The notes: a model not told the origin generated them from the letters alone. A DNA stretch of 64,000 nt from Odontocerum albicorne (GCA_949825065.1 OX463856.1:15294664-15358663); one strand, 5' to 3'. Shown: positions 1 through 11,095, numbered from the stretch's first letter. Translations and numbers: made by a program.

Positions 1-53
1 ATTTTTAAAAAGTATTTAAGTGTGGTTTTCCCTTATGTAAGTTCTCTGTAACA

Positions 54-125
54 TATTTCTGGTTACTTGAATGAGATTGCTACATTGGAATAAGCCCGCC
101 ATGTTGTACTGCATATAATGAAAGT
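54..125 (+). repeat. SINE/LINE-type 3' tail fragment
   Basis: The stretch resembles the shared 3' tail of the local SINEs and the CR1/L2-type LINE: a GGTTGG-like start, 'gagattgc', 'aataagcccgcc', then a tgtac/aaagt end. The 5' part is absent. SINE or LINE origin cannot be decided. Confidence 0.55.
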
Positions 126-869
126 ATGATATAATACGATTCAATAGAATTCGAATAGAATAGACGTAAGCCGTTAGTTACAACATTTTTTTCAAAGTAT
201 CAACAAGGAACCATCGTCATCATTGTCACTATCACACAATATTTCTATTGAGGTAGACATAACATACCATAATAAATCAATACTTTATTCCATTCTGACA
301 CACACATATCCGAAAGCACACATCCGTAAACCTCGTCATGCATATACTTTCCAATTATAAACTTATTTTTCGATTTTTGACTCTTTTATTTGGCTTTTGA
401 CTATTTCACTAGCTACGTTTTTCTGGATCTTCTCAAACGTTATAAACCTTCTACATTATGTTCCTTATCTTAATTATCGTTTAATTCATATTTTAAAAAA
501 ATATATTAGCTGTTACCACAAAACAAAATTTTAACTTATTTTGTAAACTTGTCTTCTAAATATATAGGTTTGTGAATTCATACATGTGTATTTATACCCA
601 CAGCACAATAACTTCAATTACCTCTTTTGATGTGACTTTTATTGATGTATAGCTTATGATCTTTGCTAGTGCTAGACTATGTACGAGCAACATCACGTTT
701 TAACAAAGTTAGCAAAAATATAAAAAAACGCCCGCGGCACTGATAAATGGATACGCTGATTAATCTTTAAGAGGTTCATCAAAACAATTGTTTTGTTGTC
801 AATGACATTTAATAAGAAACCTTCTTCACAATAAATATAAGTATTAACTAATTAATTTTGCACTTTATA
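126..869. other. AT-rich stretch with no recognised feature
   Basis: Long A/T runs and short open frames only. I see no domain, RNA gene or repeat family here. Confidence 0.5.
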
Positions 870-1770
870 CGAGGATCATCTAGAAAGTAAGGTTACAAGG
901 GCTCCTGAGGCCGGGGGAAATTTTTTGAAATTGGCGCACCTAGCGTATAGGTGGGATCCTAACGGTCAGTTTGTTGGATCCCGCGTGTTTGTCGGCCATT
1001 TTGTTCAGTCACAGTAAATCCATCCGATGGAGAGGTCGTCGCGCGCTTCCACCACCTCCCGTCCGTGCGAGATCCGTGCGGTCATCCGTTTTTTGACTTT
1101 GCAGTACAATAACGCCGCGAATATCGGAAGCTCGTGGAAGTTTATGGTAGTGATGTGATGAGTCGACAACATGTCACGAAGTGGGTAAGGTTGTTCAGAG
1201 AAGGCCGTACTGATACTCACGACGAGGCAAGGCAGTGATTTCTGACGAACTTGTGCAAAAAATTGAAGAACAAGTGCGAAATGACCACCGTATGACGCTT
1301 GACGACCTTCACGAAGAATTTCCTGACATTTCTCGAAGTCTCCTTGGTGATATTGTGTCGGAAAAACTTGGTTACAAGAAGTTGTGTGCGAGATGGGTGC
1401 CCAGAATGCTCAAAATCGCGTGACCGCCGCGCGTGAATTTTTGGATCGTTTTGCACAGGAAGGAGAAGCATTCCTGGACTTAATTGTGACGAGGGATGAA
1501 ACGTAGGTGTATCACTACACCCCAACAATTTTCCAACGATCAGGAGGTCGAGGAAGCTGTGAAGAAGTGGCTGAAAGAGCTAGCGGCGGAGGTCTGTGAC
1601 ACTGGCATACAAAAACTGATGCCCCGACTACAGAAATGTCTCGATCTCGACGGCAGTTACTTTGAAAAATAGTTTAATATATTTGTAAAGTATCCTGTAA
1701 ATTTTAATTAAATACAAGCATTTTTGGATCCTACATAAATGTTGTGACCTTACTTTCCGGATGACCCTCG
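870..1770 (+). mobile_element. Mariner element with internal deletion
   Basis: Inverted termini CGAGGATCATC (870 onward) and GATGACCCTCG (ending 1770) continue inward as 'gaaagtaaggt', and a TA lies outside each end (868-869, 1771-1772). The element is 901 bp, while intact mariners are usually near 1.3 kb. About 0.4 kb of the catalytic region is therefore missing. Both ends look intact, so a related transposase could still recognise it. Confidence 0.9.
1030..1672 (+). pseudogene. Mariner transposase remnant
   Basis: This is the broken transposase of the mariner at 870-1770. The N-terminal helix-turn-helix region is readable (VMSRQHVTKWVRLFREG near 1155-1205), followed by DELVQKIEEQVRNDHRMTLD and DISRSLLGDIVSEKLGYKKL. 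After the first catalytic region (FLDLIVTRDET, then VYHYTP) the sequence jumps directly to the C-terminal tail, which reads roughly NDQEVEEAVKKWL and ends at a TAG near 1672. The second and third catalytic aspartates are lost in this jump. There is a frame change near 1235, another near 1420 and a stop within the 'DET-W' motif near 1505. It cannot make an active enzyme. Assignment to mariner is firm; the subfamily is not determined. Confidence 0.85.
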
Positions 1771-1899
1771 TACTATAGAAGTGGGCTACATTTACAATAT
1801 CAGTGAGTTTAATGCTCTATGATAATCTATTTCAACCAAACAGACAGACATATACGTTTTTTTAGAATTGTTTAAAACAGGGAAAAATACAAAATAAAC

Positions 1900-2320
1900 T
1901 CAAAATTAGACAATAAATGAAGTAAACAGAGGAATGAAAAGAAAATTCCTCGACAAACACGTAATTAAATAATTGGAAAGAACAGGGATAAGAAAATAGA
2001 ACTAAAAAAACTAAAAAAAAAACATTTTTTAAATATCACCAATGACTTGGAGAAGGCCGGGATATAAAGGGAAAAATATACCAGGGAATAGGGAAACACG
2101 CTTTGAAATATGATGATTTTTAAGTCGCTTTTTGAAGCAAGTCAATAAGGGTTAAAGTCTTACTGCAGATGAGTTGTTACAGAGATATCATCGCCAGAAG
2201 ATGTCTAAGCAACGAGGCATTGGCATTGTGAATTGTCTTACATAGAGCTCGCAGTTTGGGTGGGTTTCAGCATATACGTGGAAGTTTTATAAGTTTTTCA
2301 TATTGGGGAATAAAATATTA
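1900..2320 (-). repeat. Probable LINE 3'-end remnant
   Basis: The segment around 2090-2165 ('aaacacgctttgaaatatgatgatttttaagtcgc...' in part) resembles the reverse complement of the 3' coding end and UTR of the CR1/L2-type LINEs in this window, and also the copy near 12960-13060. It is highly diverged. Confidence 0.35.
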
Positions 2321-2420
2321 ACAACACTGATTTCCATATATATTAGCATGTGTAGGAAGACAGCCGAAAATTTTCCCTGAATACTGAAATACTTTCACCT
2401 TTTTTCCAAGGCCAACATCA

Positions 2421-2600
2421 GTTAGTTCCGTGGCCTAGTTGGTAAGACGCGTGTCTTCGAAACATTCGGATTATGGGTCGATTGTTTTTGATACATAGAT
2501 TTTTAAAACTGTTCCAATTTTCAATAAGGTTTGTTTAAATATCATTCCCGTTAGTTGGAAGAGACTGTATGGAACGAAATTGTAATATAGTATTATATGT
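2421..2600 (+). repeat. tRNA-derived SINE
   Basis: The head reads CCGTGGCCTAGTTGGTAAGA, matching a Pol III A box (TGGCCTAGTTGG), then a decayed B box (GGGTCGATTG) about 35 bp later. The tail keeps 'gttagttggaagagact', the LINE-shared module. It is diverged and lacks a clean 3' terminus. Confidence 0.75.
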
Positions 2601-3185
2601 TGTCCAGAAAGAAGTAAAGTTATTCCAAACATGCTGAATGTATATTATTATGAAACGTAATACTCTTACGCATTTTTTACATACTTGTTAACCCTTATTG
2701 TTACATTGGTTTTTTGGCGTCAGTGTAAAAAAAATTGCTTTTTTTTTTGTACAACATTCAAAGATAGTGCCTGCTCTAGAAGACCGATTAGCACTGGTGA
2801 TAACTAAATGACGACTTGGATCGAGAATATATAGCGTTCTACAACACGAAAGAATGCTGAGAAACTAAAAATATCAAAACGACCGTCCATGATGGATGGG
2901 TGCAATTTTGTGTTTATATTTTACCTAAAATACTAAATCAATTTCAGGGCAGTCGAATACACTACAACAATAATTTAAATGTTAATAAAAAAAAAATCAA
3001 TTAAGACATATTCTTGTTTAGTTGGAAAAGATTATCACATGCCGACAAATCTGTCTGGTTTTACCATCCATAACGCAAGCGTAAAACAATCCAGTCTAAA
3101 ATTGTAATTTAATTTAATTTTCGTAAACATAAATTGTGAATTATTTTATTTTACGTCGCGTAATGAATAGTACGTTTTTTTAAAT
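2601..3185. other. No recognised feature
   Basis: AT-rich sequence with homopolymer runs. No domain or repeat family was recognised. Confidence 0.4.
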
Positions 3186-3189
3186 TTAA

Positions 3190-3480
3190 AATATTGTCAT
3201 TTTTGGGTGTACAATGAAAGATTGGAGCAAGTTGAGGAATTCTTCTATTTGGATAGTATTTTCTCAGATGATAGAAAAGCTAAGAGGGATATAGAAAGGT
3301 TTGTAGCGCTAGGAAACAAAGTCAGTGGGGCAAATAAACACATATTTGGATTTATACTCGAGCCGGACAATATCACAACCTACTAAGATGATAGTCTACA
3401 ACAGTATTTTGATGTAGAGGAGTGTAACGTAGTTGGGGGAAAGACTGAAAGAAGCCGAAAAAAAAGTGTAGAAAAATATT
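3190..3480 (+). repeat. Non-LTR reverse transcriptase fragment
   Basis: Translation gives NERLEQVEEFFYLDSIFSDD followed by DIERFVALGNKVSGANK, the usual post-catalytic 'F-Y-L-G-S ... I ... R-I ... GN' segment of LINE reverse transcriptases. It ends in stops near 3390. Confidence 0.6.
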
Positions 3481-3483
3481 TAT

Positions 3484-4606
3484 TTATTTAACACTTATTG
3501 CCTTATTGCCCGGTGGCAATCTCTTCCAACCAACCAGACAAAAGTAAATGAAGCAAGTTACGTGGTCGCATAAATCATTCAAATGACTATCCATCCCCAC
3601 GAAATCCATAAACATATACGTGAACACATGCCCACGAACCCCACAAAGACGGACAATCACCCGAACATTATTTTTCATATAAAGTAAGATATAATCAATC
3701 AAAAAGAAAGGAAGGGATGGTGGAGAGGAAAGGAAAAGAAAAATCAGGAATGAAACACGTTATTTTATCGACTAGAAATTAAGAGGTTTTTCAGTCGCTT
3801 TTTAAAGCATACCAAGGACGGAGCGAGTCTTATATTGGTTTGTAACTGATTCCAGAGTCTCACTGCATGGACAGTAAAATACGACGTAAAGAAAGAGGAG
3901 CAATGAACTAGAAGGGCCAATAAACAATCTCTGTTTGAGCGTAGCGCTAATCCATGATTGGAAAGACGCTGAAAATTTTCGGCGAGATAAGAGGGGGCGC
4001 CGGGACAGTTAAGGATATTATACAATAGACATTATGGGAATTTGGCGTCTATTTCTAACATTCAACCAGTTCAATACCTTCTGGTATGAAGTTATATGAT
4101 CGTACTTACGTAGGTTGAAAATGAATCTAAGGCACACATTTTGAAGACGCTGTAATTTGTCCAGCTGTTCCCCTGTAACATCCAAGTAACATACGTCCGC
4201 ATAGTCCAGAATAGGAAAGAGCAGAGATTGTACGAGTAAAATTTTGGTTTTAGTTGGAAGGAATCTTTGCAACACTTTAAGGGAATGAAGGCTGAATAAG
4301 ATCCTTTAGCTTACCTCATTTATTTGATCTCGCCATGAGAGTGTTATCTATTAGCACTCCAAGGTTTTTAACAGTTTTATGTAATGGTATGATAGAGCCA
4401 TCCAGTAATATTGGAGAAAGTAAGTCAGTGTTGAATTTACCGAGAAGCTGAGGGCTGCCAATGAGGATCGCTTGAGACTTCTTAGGATTTATGAGTAAGC
4501 CATGCTCCCCAGTCCACTCCGAGATCGATTGAAGGTCCGCATTTAAATTGTTCAAAGCTGCGTGAAAGAAATTTGGATCAAAATGAATATATATCTGCAG
4601 GTCATC
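3484..4606 (-). mobile_element. 5'-truncated CR1/L2-type LINE copy
   Basis: A close copy of the LINE at 19187-21306 in reverse orientation. It starts abruptly at the second half of the YADD motif (near 4606) and ends in the same 3' tail and TAAATAAATA terminus (3484). Coding is broken by frame shifts near 4020 and 4290. A TACGAGTA octamer at 4231-4238 is shared with the intact copy, so that one belongs to the LINE consensus. Confidence 0.9.
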
Positions 4607-4614
4607 CTTCATTC

Positions 4615-4790
4615 ATGTGCTGAGAAGAATACACGAGGCTACAATGTATAACATAACGTGGAATGAAGTAATTAGGAATGAATGTGAACTTGTGTGTTGA
4701 GTAAGATGAAGAAAAGCATTCGGAGAATGTTTGGGCACGTGGAACGAGTGAACGAAGAAAGATAAAATAAATGTACCATTCAATTTTGAG
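4615..4790 (+). repeat. RTE-like LINE fragment (family A)
   Basis: Reads as a decayed version of 'RIHGLTMYNITWNEVIRNE...KMKKSIRRMFGHVERV', the C-terminal part of an RTE-like LINE. The parallel copy at 9830-10020 preserves the same blocks. It ends where the foldback element at 4797 begins. Confidence 0.65.
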
Positions 4791-4796
4791 TAGAAG

Positions 4797-5020
4797 GCAC
4801 GTTGAGTATGTACAGTACCCGGCAGTAAGTAATACACATCGGGCTTAAGAAAGAACGTCGGTTTATAGAGCGTCGTCTCTGGCATTCATACACGTGTTCC
4901 GTCGCGATTTGTCAGTCGCATCGTGCTACAGAGACGACGCTTTACAAACCGAGAGTCACTTTCTTAAGCCCGATGTGTATTACTTACCGCTGAGTACTAT
5001 ACGTACTACGTTAAACAATA
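4797..5020. mobile_element. Foldback MITE-like element
   Basis: Two long imperfect inverted arms (about 4798-4882 and 4929-5017) share 'taagtaatacacatcggg', 'cttaagaaag' and 'gcgtcgtctct', with a spacer of about 45 bp. The outer ends read roughly TACAGTACCCGGC and TATAGTACTCAGC, resembling Tc1/mariner-type termini with TA targets. No coding capacity. Confidence 0.75.
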
Positions 5021-5064
5021 TTTACTACTCTACTTCTCCAGATTACATTATTTTCGACCTACAA

Positions 5065-5425
5065 AAGTCATGAAATAGTTAGGGATGAATGTGTTAAATA
5101 AGCTAAAGAAGAGCAATCTGCGATGGTTAAGGCATGTGGGATGAATGTATAAATAAATACTAACACAACATATAAATAATGAAATTGTGAGTGGAACGTT
5201 TGTAAAGTAAGACCAAAGAAAGTGTGATTGAATCAAGTGATTGATATTTTGAAAGGAAACGTAGAAGTCAGAGAAATCGTAGGAGTTGTATTCGAAGCGT
5301 ATATAACATATATTATGTAGAAGATACGCAGGAAATGTGTCAAGATAGGAAAATCTGGCACTCTTTCCTCTCTACCTACTCTGACAGTGGAAAAGCGTGA
5401 ACGTATGTTTGCATCTGTATTAAAA
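5065..5425 (+). repeat. RTE-like LINE fragment (family A)
   Basis: A second copy of the family A 3' end: 'ggttaaggcatgtggg' (WFGHV-like), 'accaaagaaagtgtgattg' (RPRKVWL-like), then 'gtagaagatacgcaggaa' and 'aatctggcactc'. All frames are broken. Confidence 0.65.
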
Positions 5426-5429
5426 CTTT

Positions 5430-5817
5430 GACATTAAGCAGAGTAGATAGTACAGCCTTCGGAAGATAGATAATCTAATATAAAAGTAATTTATTCACTA
5501 CTTATGTTTGAGTAGCTTCTTAATTATTTACAATTTTTGTTAGTCTGCTGAAATTCGTGGATTGTATTATATATTAGAGTATTTTTTCTCAGAATCCATG
5601 AATATGGTAATAATTTATTTAATAAACCATATATCTTTTAAAACAAATATTATTCAATCCGTATTATTCCAATAAATTCAAGCTATTATTATATTTTTTC
5701 TCTATTCCACACAAGATAATCATTGCACATCAGCTGTTTTATTAGCTAATTGCTTGTTCTACGACAACTGACTTATACTTACTAGATTAACATAAAATAA
5801 CTCAAAAATAATTATAA
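5430..5817. other. No recognised feature
   Basis: AT-rich sequence with no recognisable domain or repeat. Confidence 0.4.
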
Positions 5818-6014
5818 ACTCCGTGGTCTTGTTGGTACGACACCTGTTTACAGCCACGAGATTGCGGGTCTGATCCTTATTGGAACCAAGATTTTTTTAA
5901 TGAATACTGATCTGATATTTACTAAAATACCTCTTTAACACCATTTAAGCTGATTGGAAGAGATTGTCACATGCCAATACGCTCGCTAGGTTGTACTATA
6001 TACAACGATATTTT
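5818..6014 (+). repeat. tRNA-derived SINE
   Basis: Head CTCCGTGGTCTTGTTGGTAC (A box), B-box-like GCGGGTCTGATCC about 40 bp later, central A/T stretch, then the LINE-shared tail ('gattggaagagattgtcac', 'gctaggttgtactat'). Near full length but diverged. Confidence 0.8.
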
Positions 6015-6019
6015 TATGC

Positions 6020-6885
6020 TAATACACTCATACAAGTAATGCAACGAGTCCAAACTAAGTCATAAGTGGATGTTCACTGGGTATAGTAGTGGAGTCCCAA
6101 CCGTAACGTGAACTCGTGGGCTCAAAACTATGTTAGGAGGTATCAGGTTAACATGCACTTATGTCGAAGTTCATTACAAACATGCCCTATATATGAAAGC
6201 TGCAACTTTTTCAAAACGTCGACATCATATCACATGGTATAACACTCAGCAAGACTTTATACAACTGATACGAAGCACTGCGATAGCTTCAAAACATAAA
6301 ATATATAAGTCGATCGCGTGTATCTTGTAGGTCCACGGAACAGTATTTTAACTAATAAAAATGAACTAGATATTAAAAAAAATGAGAATTTAGAACGAAA
6401 TAATACCTTCTTAAATATTGTTTTTTTAAAATTTTATTTAAAACATTTTCCCTTGTGCCTGACAAAGGTTGAGAATGGCGAAAGTAGAGAAATAATAGTT
6501 TCGGAACGTGTTTTGTATTATCCCTTCCGAAAGCCTTGTAGGACAATGTGCAGGTACTTTGTATCCAACGGTCTCATTTGGAAGAACAGGCTTATTTAAT
6601 GTGAGAATTTGTTCCGGCGTTACGGGAACACGATATTGTTATAGTCGAGGAATTAATTCGAGGGGATAAAAAACAAAAGGGGTCATTTCTAGAATAATCT
6701 ATAATTTTCCTTTATATTAAAATCGTTTATCCATTGCCGTCGGTTGCCACTTTACATTATTGATTGTTTATTTATTATTCATAATACCAAAATTATCATA
6801 ATACCCCGTCTTATTGGGTCAATTTAAACAATTGAAAGTTAATTAAATATTTTTTAAATACATACATTCGTATCATTACACTATT
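6020..6885. other. No recognised feature; short open frames only
   Basis: Contains open frames of 66 and 93 codons (6130-6330, 6318-6599) with no recognisable domain and no codon pattern unlike the AT-rich background. Confidence 0.4.
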
Positions 6886-6889
6886 TCCC

Positions 6890-7015
6890 TGACTTAGTAA
6901 GCAGAGATAATATAGCGGACAGATTTCAACACACATTTCGCCTCGTCCAAATCCACATACGTCTTCTCATACAAATCATGCGATTTCTCAAAAATTCTAT
7001 CTTTCATTCATTTAA
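6890..7015 (-). repeat. RTE-like LINE 3' fragment (family A)
   Basis: The reverse complement gives the family A end: 'atgtggatttggacgaggcg' followed by 'aaatgtgtgttgaaatc', the degraded CRDRKVW-like region seen in better copies at 9640-9700 and 10120-10190. Confidence 0.55.
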
Positions 7016-7090
7016 TATATTACCCAGTTGATTAAAAAAACTTGACTTGGTATTTTTCTCTTACTCAAATAGTCTACCAAATTTATTTAT

Positions 7091-7200
7091 GACCTCCGTA
7101 GTCTAGTTGGTAAGATGCTTGACTTCCGCTCTGGGGTTTCGTGTTCAATTTTCGACAGTACCCAAAAAAAAGACAGTAATAAAATATTCCAGTCTGGTAA
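7091..7200 (+). repeat. tRNA-derived SINE, 3' part replaced
   Basis: Head GACCTCCGTAGTCTAGTTGG (A box), TTCGTGTTCAATTTTC (B box) and the 'attccagtctggta' body. After about 7200 it leaves the SINE consensus and lacks the LINE-like tail. Confidence 0.75.
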
Positions 7201-7580
7201 CAATACACGCACACGCTAGACGTATGCATGTTTTATCCATGTGCCGGGTAGAATTGCCAACTCGTGTGATGATAAACCGCGAGTGTTGTGCCTATTTTAG
7301 TGGTTTTAAACCCGATTGGGCCGCAGACAAATAAATATCCCTGTCATGCTCTGCATTATGTCTATCAATTCGGATATATTTAATTGTACCAAACGAATGA
7401 ATTTAATAAATGAATGGCTATTTCTCCATAAACAAAAATATTGTCAAACTGCGCTTTATAAAAAAGAGTTTTCATTTTAAAAATATATGGGAAAGGTTGT
7501 TTTAGATAATTTGGTATAGCGCTATTTCCTAACCATTACGATCACTTTAAGAACGCTTTCTTACCAACTCAACCTTTCAA

Positions 7581-7850
7581 CACGTTCACTGCGTATAAAA
7601 TACTTAATGTCATACAGGGATGCTAAAAATTCGCGAATTTTTAAAAACACATACCTGTGTTAAAAATCACATTCTACTTTCTATTGAAACATCATATACA
7701 AGTGCATTTCTTCGTGTCTTCAAAACACATGAAACCGGCGACGAATCCTTATCGAGAGACGTTTATGAGTGCACTAAACATTTAAGTATTCCCGTGTCCA
7801 TACAAAATATTTGTATGGACACGGGAGCCGTTTTCGACGCAGTGAACGTG
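7581..7850. mobile_element. piggyBac-like MITE
   Basis: Inverted ends CACGTTCACTGCG (7581) and CGCAGTGAACGTG (to 7850) are flanked by TCAA (one change from TTAA, 7577-7580) and TTAA (7851-7854), the piggyBac target. The element is 270 bp. It carries an internal perfect hairpin, 17-bp arms 7790-7806 and 7810-7826 with a 3-nt loop. An 80-codon open frame at 7620-7862 runs across the right end and is probably fortuitous. Confidence 0.75.
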
Positions 7851-8279
7851 TTAAAGAAATAAAGGATGTTGAGAGACTCTAATGTCGCTAACAAGAGAGC
7901 CATTTGGATTCTTAAATTCAGATGTAAAATGGTCTCAGAAAAAGCCAGTCAGGAATCTGGCGGATTTACGCCAGTATCGAACCTGTGGCGTACGATATTT
8001 AAGTGTGAATGCTAGCAGTAAGAAACGATTAACATTAATGTGAATCGTCTATTAAGTCCGTCAATCATGAACTAATACTCGCATGTAACAAAAAACTCTG
8101 GAAAGCGAGTACTTTTGCTCAAAAAACTACTTTGAAGTAAGAGAGAGATAGATACAAGAAAAATATGAGCCTTTTCAATAATCTCTTTGACATTTGTTTG
8201 AAAGCATATGCAATCATTGCAACTGCAGTATTTTCTTCTGAATCCCATCATGCGGAAGACTTATATAGAAGATTCAACA

Positions 8280-8592
8280 TGCTTTATGATACTTGATTAA
8301 ACATATGAGTTACTTTAAGATACTCGACTAGACGTAAAAGTTGATTAAATATATTTGATTTAACGTAAGACTTGCTTTGAGATAGTCGATGAAACGTAAA
8401 AGTTCCTTTCAAATACTTGACTTAACGTAAGATTTGCTTTGAGATAGTTGATTAAACGTAAAAGTTGCTTCGAAATACTTGACCAAACGTAAGACTTGTT
8501 TTGAGATAGTTGATTAAACGTTAAAGTTGCTTTGAATACTTGACTAAACGTAAGAGTTGCTTTGAGAAACTTGACTTTAGGTAAGAGTTGCA
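8280..8592. repeat. 31-bp tandem repeat array
   Basis: About ten diverged units of about 31 bp. The phasing marker 'acgta' falls near 8332, 8363, 8394, 8424, 8456, 8487, 8518 and 8548. Alternate units are more alike, suggesting an about 62-bp higher-order unit. Confidence 0.85.
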
Positions 8593-8859
8593 AATCAATA
8601 CAGCTTTATTTGGATTTTTTTTTGTTTTTTTTATACTGGGTTTTATCTTTTGGCCAAAAAGGAGGTTGATTGGTATCATGGTTAGGAAAGGTAAATACAT
8701 TTCTTGAAAATAATAACTCACGCACAAGCATTTGGGGTTAAAATTTATATATTTTATGGAAATATGTGATTTATTTTCGGAAACGAAATTCGTTACTTTT
8801 TAATCAAAGCTAAAATGTGCCGGAGGCCATATTATCGTTATAACTAAAATAATTCATCG

Positions 8860-8910
8860 CCACTATCACGTCTTGTCCCTATTGGAGTAGACAAAGATAA
8901 CAGATGTCCA
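8860..8910 (-). repeat. RTE-like LINE tail fragment (family A)
   Basis: 'atcacgtcttgtccctatt' followed by 'ggagtagacaaagataac' matches the reverse complement of family A 3' ends. It abuts a CR1/L2-type LINE fragment. Confidence 0.5.
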
Positions 8911-9500
8911 TTCAAATGACTATCCATCCCCACGAAATCCATAAACACATACGTGAGCACATGCCCACGAATCCCACAAAGACGGACAATCGCCCGTACA
9001 TTATTTTTCATATAAAGTGAGATATCATCAATCAAAAGGAAAGGAAGGGATGGTGGAGAGGAAAGAAAAAAAAATCAGGAATGAAACACGTTATATTACT
9101 GACTAGAAATTAAGAGTTTTTTCAGTCGCTTCTTAAAGCATGCCAAGGACGGAATAATTCCAGCATTGGTTTGTAATTGATTCCAGAGTCTCACTGCATG
9201 GACAGTAAAGGACGACGTAAAGAAAAAGGAGCGGTGAACTGGAAAGGCCAATAAACAATCTCTGTTTGAGCGTAGCGCTAATCCATGATTGGAAAGACGC
9301 TGAAAATTTTCGGTGAGATAAGAGGGTGCGGCGGGACAGTTAAGGGTGTTATACAATAGAGACAGTATGTGAATTTGGCGTCTATTTCTAACATTCAACC
9401 AGTTCAATATCTTCTGGTATGAAGTTATATGGTCGTACTTACGTAGGTTGAAAATGAATCTTAGACACACATTTTGAAGACGCTGTAATTTGTTTAGCAG
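8910..9500 (-). mobile_element. CR1/L2-type LINE fragment
   Basis: Reverse-orientation copy of the LINE at 19187-21306. It covers the C-terminal coding end (NKLQRLQNVCLRFIFNLRKY onward to FKKRLKKLLISSQ, 9096-9500) and the 3' UTR. The final tail is missing, replaced by a family A fragment. Confidence 0.88.
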
Positions 9501-9540
9501 ACGCTGTATTTCATGTAACAACATTTTATACAAATTATAA

Positions 9541-9772
9541 GAAATACTCGTAATGTGACGGGGTAGAGGACGGCCAAGAAAAGTATGGTTAAAAGTATGG
9601 ATATTTGGAAAGAAGGAAATGTAAAAAGTAAGAGGAATCGTAGGAGCTGTATAAGAAGGTGTATGGATGTAGAAGATGCGAAAGAGGTGTGTCGCGATGG
9701 AAAGCCTATGCCCCGATGACCTTTCTGTCTACCTCAATAGAGCGATGGCATGATGGTATGTATGTATGTTAG
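9541..9772 (+). repeat. RTE-like LINE 3' end (family A)
   Basis: A well-kept family A terminus. 'gtagaggacggccaagaaaa' (GRGRPRK-like), 'ggatgtagaagatgcgaaag' (MDVEDAKE-like) and 'gtgtgtcgcgatggaaa' (VCRDGK-like) lead to a short (TATG)n tail near 9760. Frames are broken. Confidence 0.7.
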
Positions 9773-9779
9773 AAGTAAT

Positions 9780-10238
9780 TTGCTAAGATAATATTTTAGT
9801 ACCAACTTTGATATATGAGAGTGAAATGTGGACGTTAAAAAACACTGAAAAGTGCCGAATAAACGCTGTGCACTAGAAGAATACACGGACTGACAATATG
9901 GTATATGACAGAGAATGGAATGAAGTCATTAGGGATGGTGTGAAATTAGGGGATGATGTGTTACGTAAGATGAAGAGTACTTTGAGATGGTTTGGGCATG
10001 TTGCAAATGTGAGGTGATTATGTGGTAGAGGAATACCAAGAAAGTATGGTTGGATCTAGTGAATTCTATTTTGAAAAGAGGAAGTGTTAAAAGACAGATA
10101 AATCATAGGAGTTGTGTTAGAAGGTGAATGTATGTAGAAGAGGCGAAGGATATGTGTTGATATAGGAAAGTCTGGCACTATATCTTTTCGGTCTTCCCCG
10201 ACAGGGAGATGATGAGATGGTACGTATGTATGAAGAAA
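9780..10238 (+). repeat. RTE-like LINE 3' end (family A), longest local copy
   Basis: Translates to broken blocks including NMVYDREWNEVIRDGVKLGD, VLRKMKSTLRWFGHV and the GRPRK-like region, ending at a (GTATGTAT) tail near 10235. These motifs are the usual C-terminal end of RTE-like LINE proteins. Confidence 0.72.
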
Positions 10239-10494
10239 ATATGGCTTAATAGAACAATAACAAATATATGACTTGATAGCGATATTTCATAATGTAATAA
10301 CCCTATCTTGAGCGCTTTTTTCTAAGTTTATAAAATAAATCACTAAAAATAAATTTAGGATCGTGCGTCAGAAAATATTTAATTTAACCACGATGTCAAT
10401 AATAAATATAATTGAAATTGCTATTCTTCCTCTGATGTTTGAAGAGATGTATAGATTGTTAAAACATATTGTTTACAACTATTCGTATTAACAA

Positions 10495-11095
10495 TAATTG
10501 TAATTTGTTTTATTAAACACTATTTATTCCACTTTTTGTAACGGTATAACCCTACCGGTTTCATGGCTTTCACTTCATCATCAGGGAAGCACAAACAACA
10601 CTAAATTCTGTTCGAACTGGTACCGACATACACGCTTCTAACGGTAAACATTCGGGTTGGGGACTGTGGGTGGAGAAAGGGAGAAAACAACCTCAGCGAG
10701 CAGCGGCGAGATTCTTGGAATATATGCGTTTGCCAGATGTTTACCCCGATGCACTGACTTAGAAATTTCTAGGGCCTCTAATCTGTCCAATTTATTTCCG
10801 TTACTACTGATATGTAAGACTTTGGCATCATCGATAGAAAATGTATGGTTTTCACGATGACAATGATTAGCCATTTTAGAATAAATCAGAGGATTTTTTA
10901 AGGCGGATTTGTGTTCACGAAATCTCTTTTCAAATGATCTTCCTGTCTTTCTTGTATATAAATTATCATAGTTAGCACATAAAAGTTTATACACACCACT
11001 GTTGCTAAGTATTCCATTTTTGCCTTTGCCGTTAAATATGAGTTTCCGGAGATTAAAATTAGTGTAAAAAGCTGGTTTTACGTGACTTGGATTTT
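10495..11095 (-). mobile_element. Penelope-like element 3' part with GIY-YIG domain
   Basis: On the reverse strand a broken frame runs from the RT-nuclease linker (KLIFNGKGKNGILSNSGVYK, near 11035-10976) into a GIY-YIG endonuclease region: GVYKLLCANYDNLYTRKTGR, then FEKRFREHKSALKNP and HCHRENHTFSIDDAK. The canonical Y-I-G is changed to Y-T-R here. The 3' end carries DDEVKAMKPVGLYRY-like sequence and 'ggaataaatagtgttt'. The reverse transcriptase is not present. The open frame at 10638-10994 is the longest surviving piece. Related copies lie at 51055, 56107 and 58430. Confidence 0.82.

Noticed and set aside
6130..6599. Possible Ig-like exon (LTCTY ... ITWY)
   Set aside because: The chance C...W pairing lacks Beat signatures, the splice sites do not fit, and the following residues are not Ig-like.
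7620..7862. 80-codon gene
   Set aside because: It lies within, and runs out of, the piggyBac-like MITE, includes the hairpin, and shows no domain.
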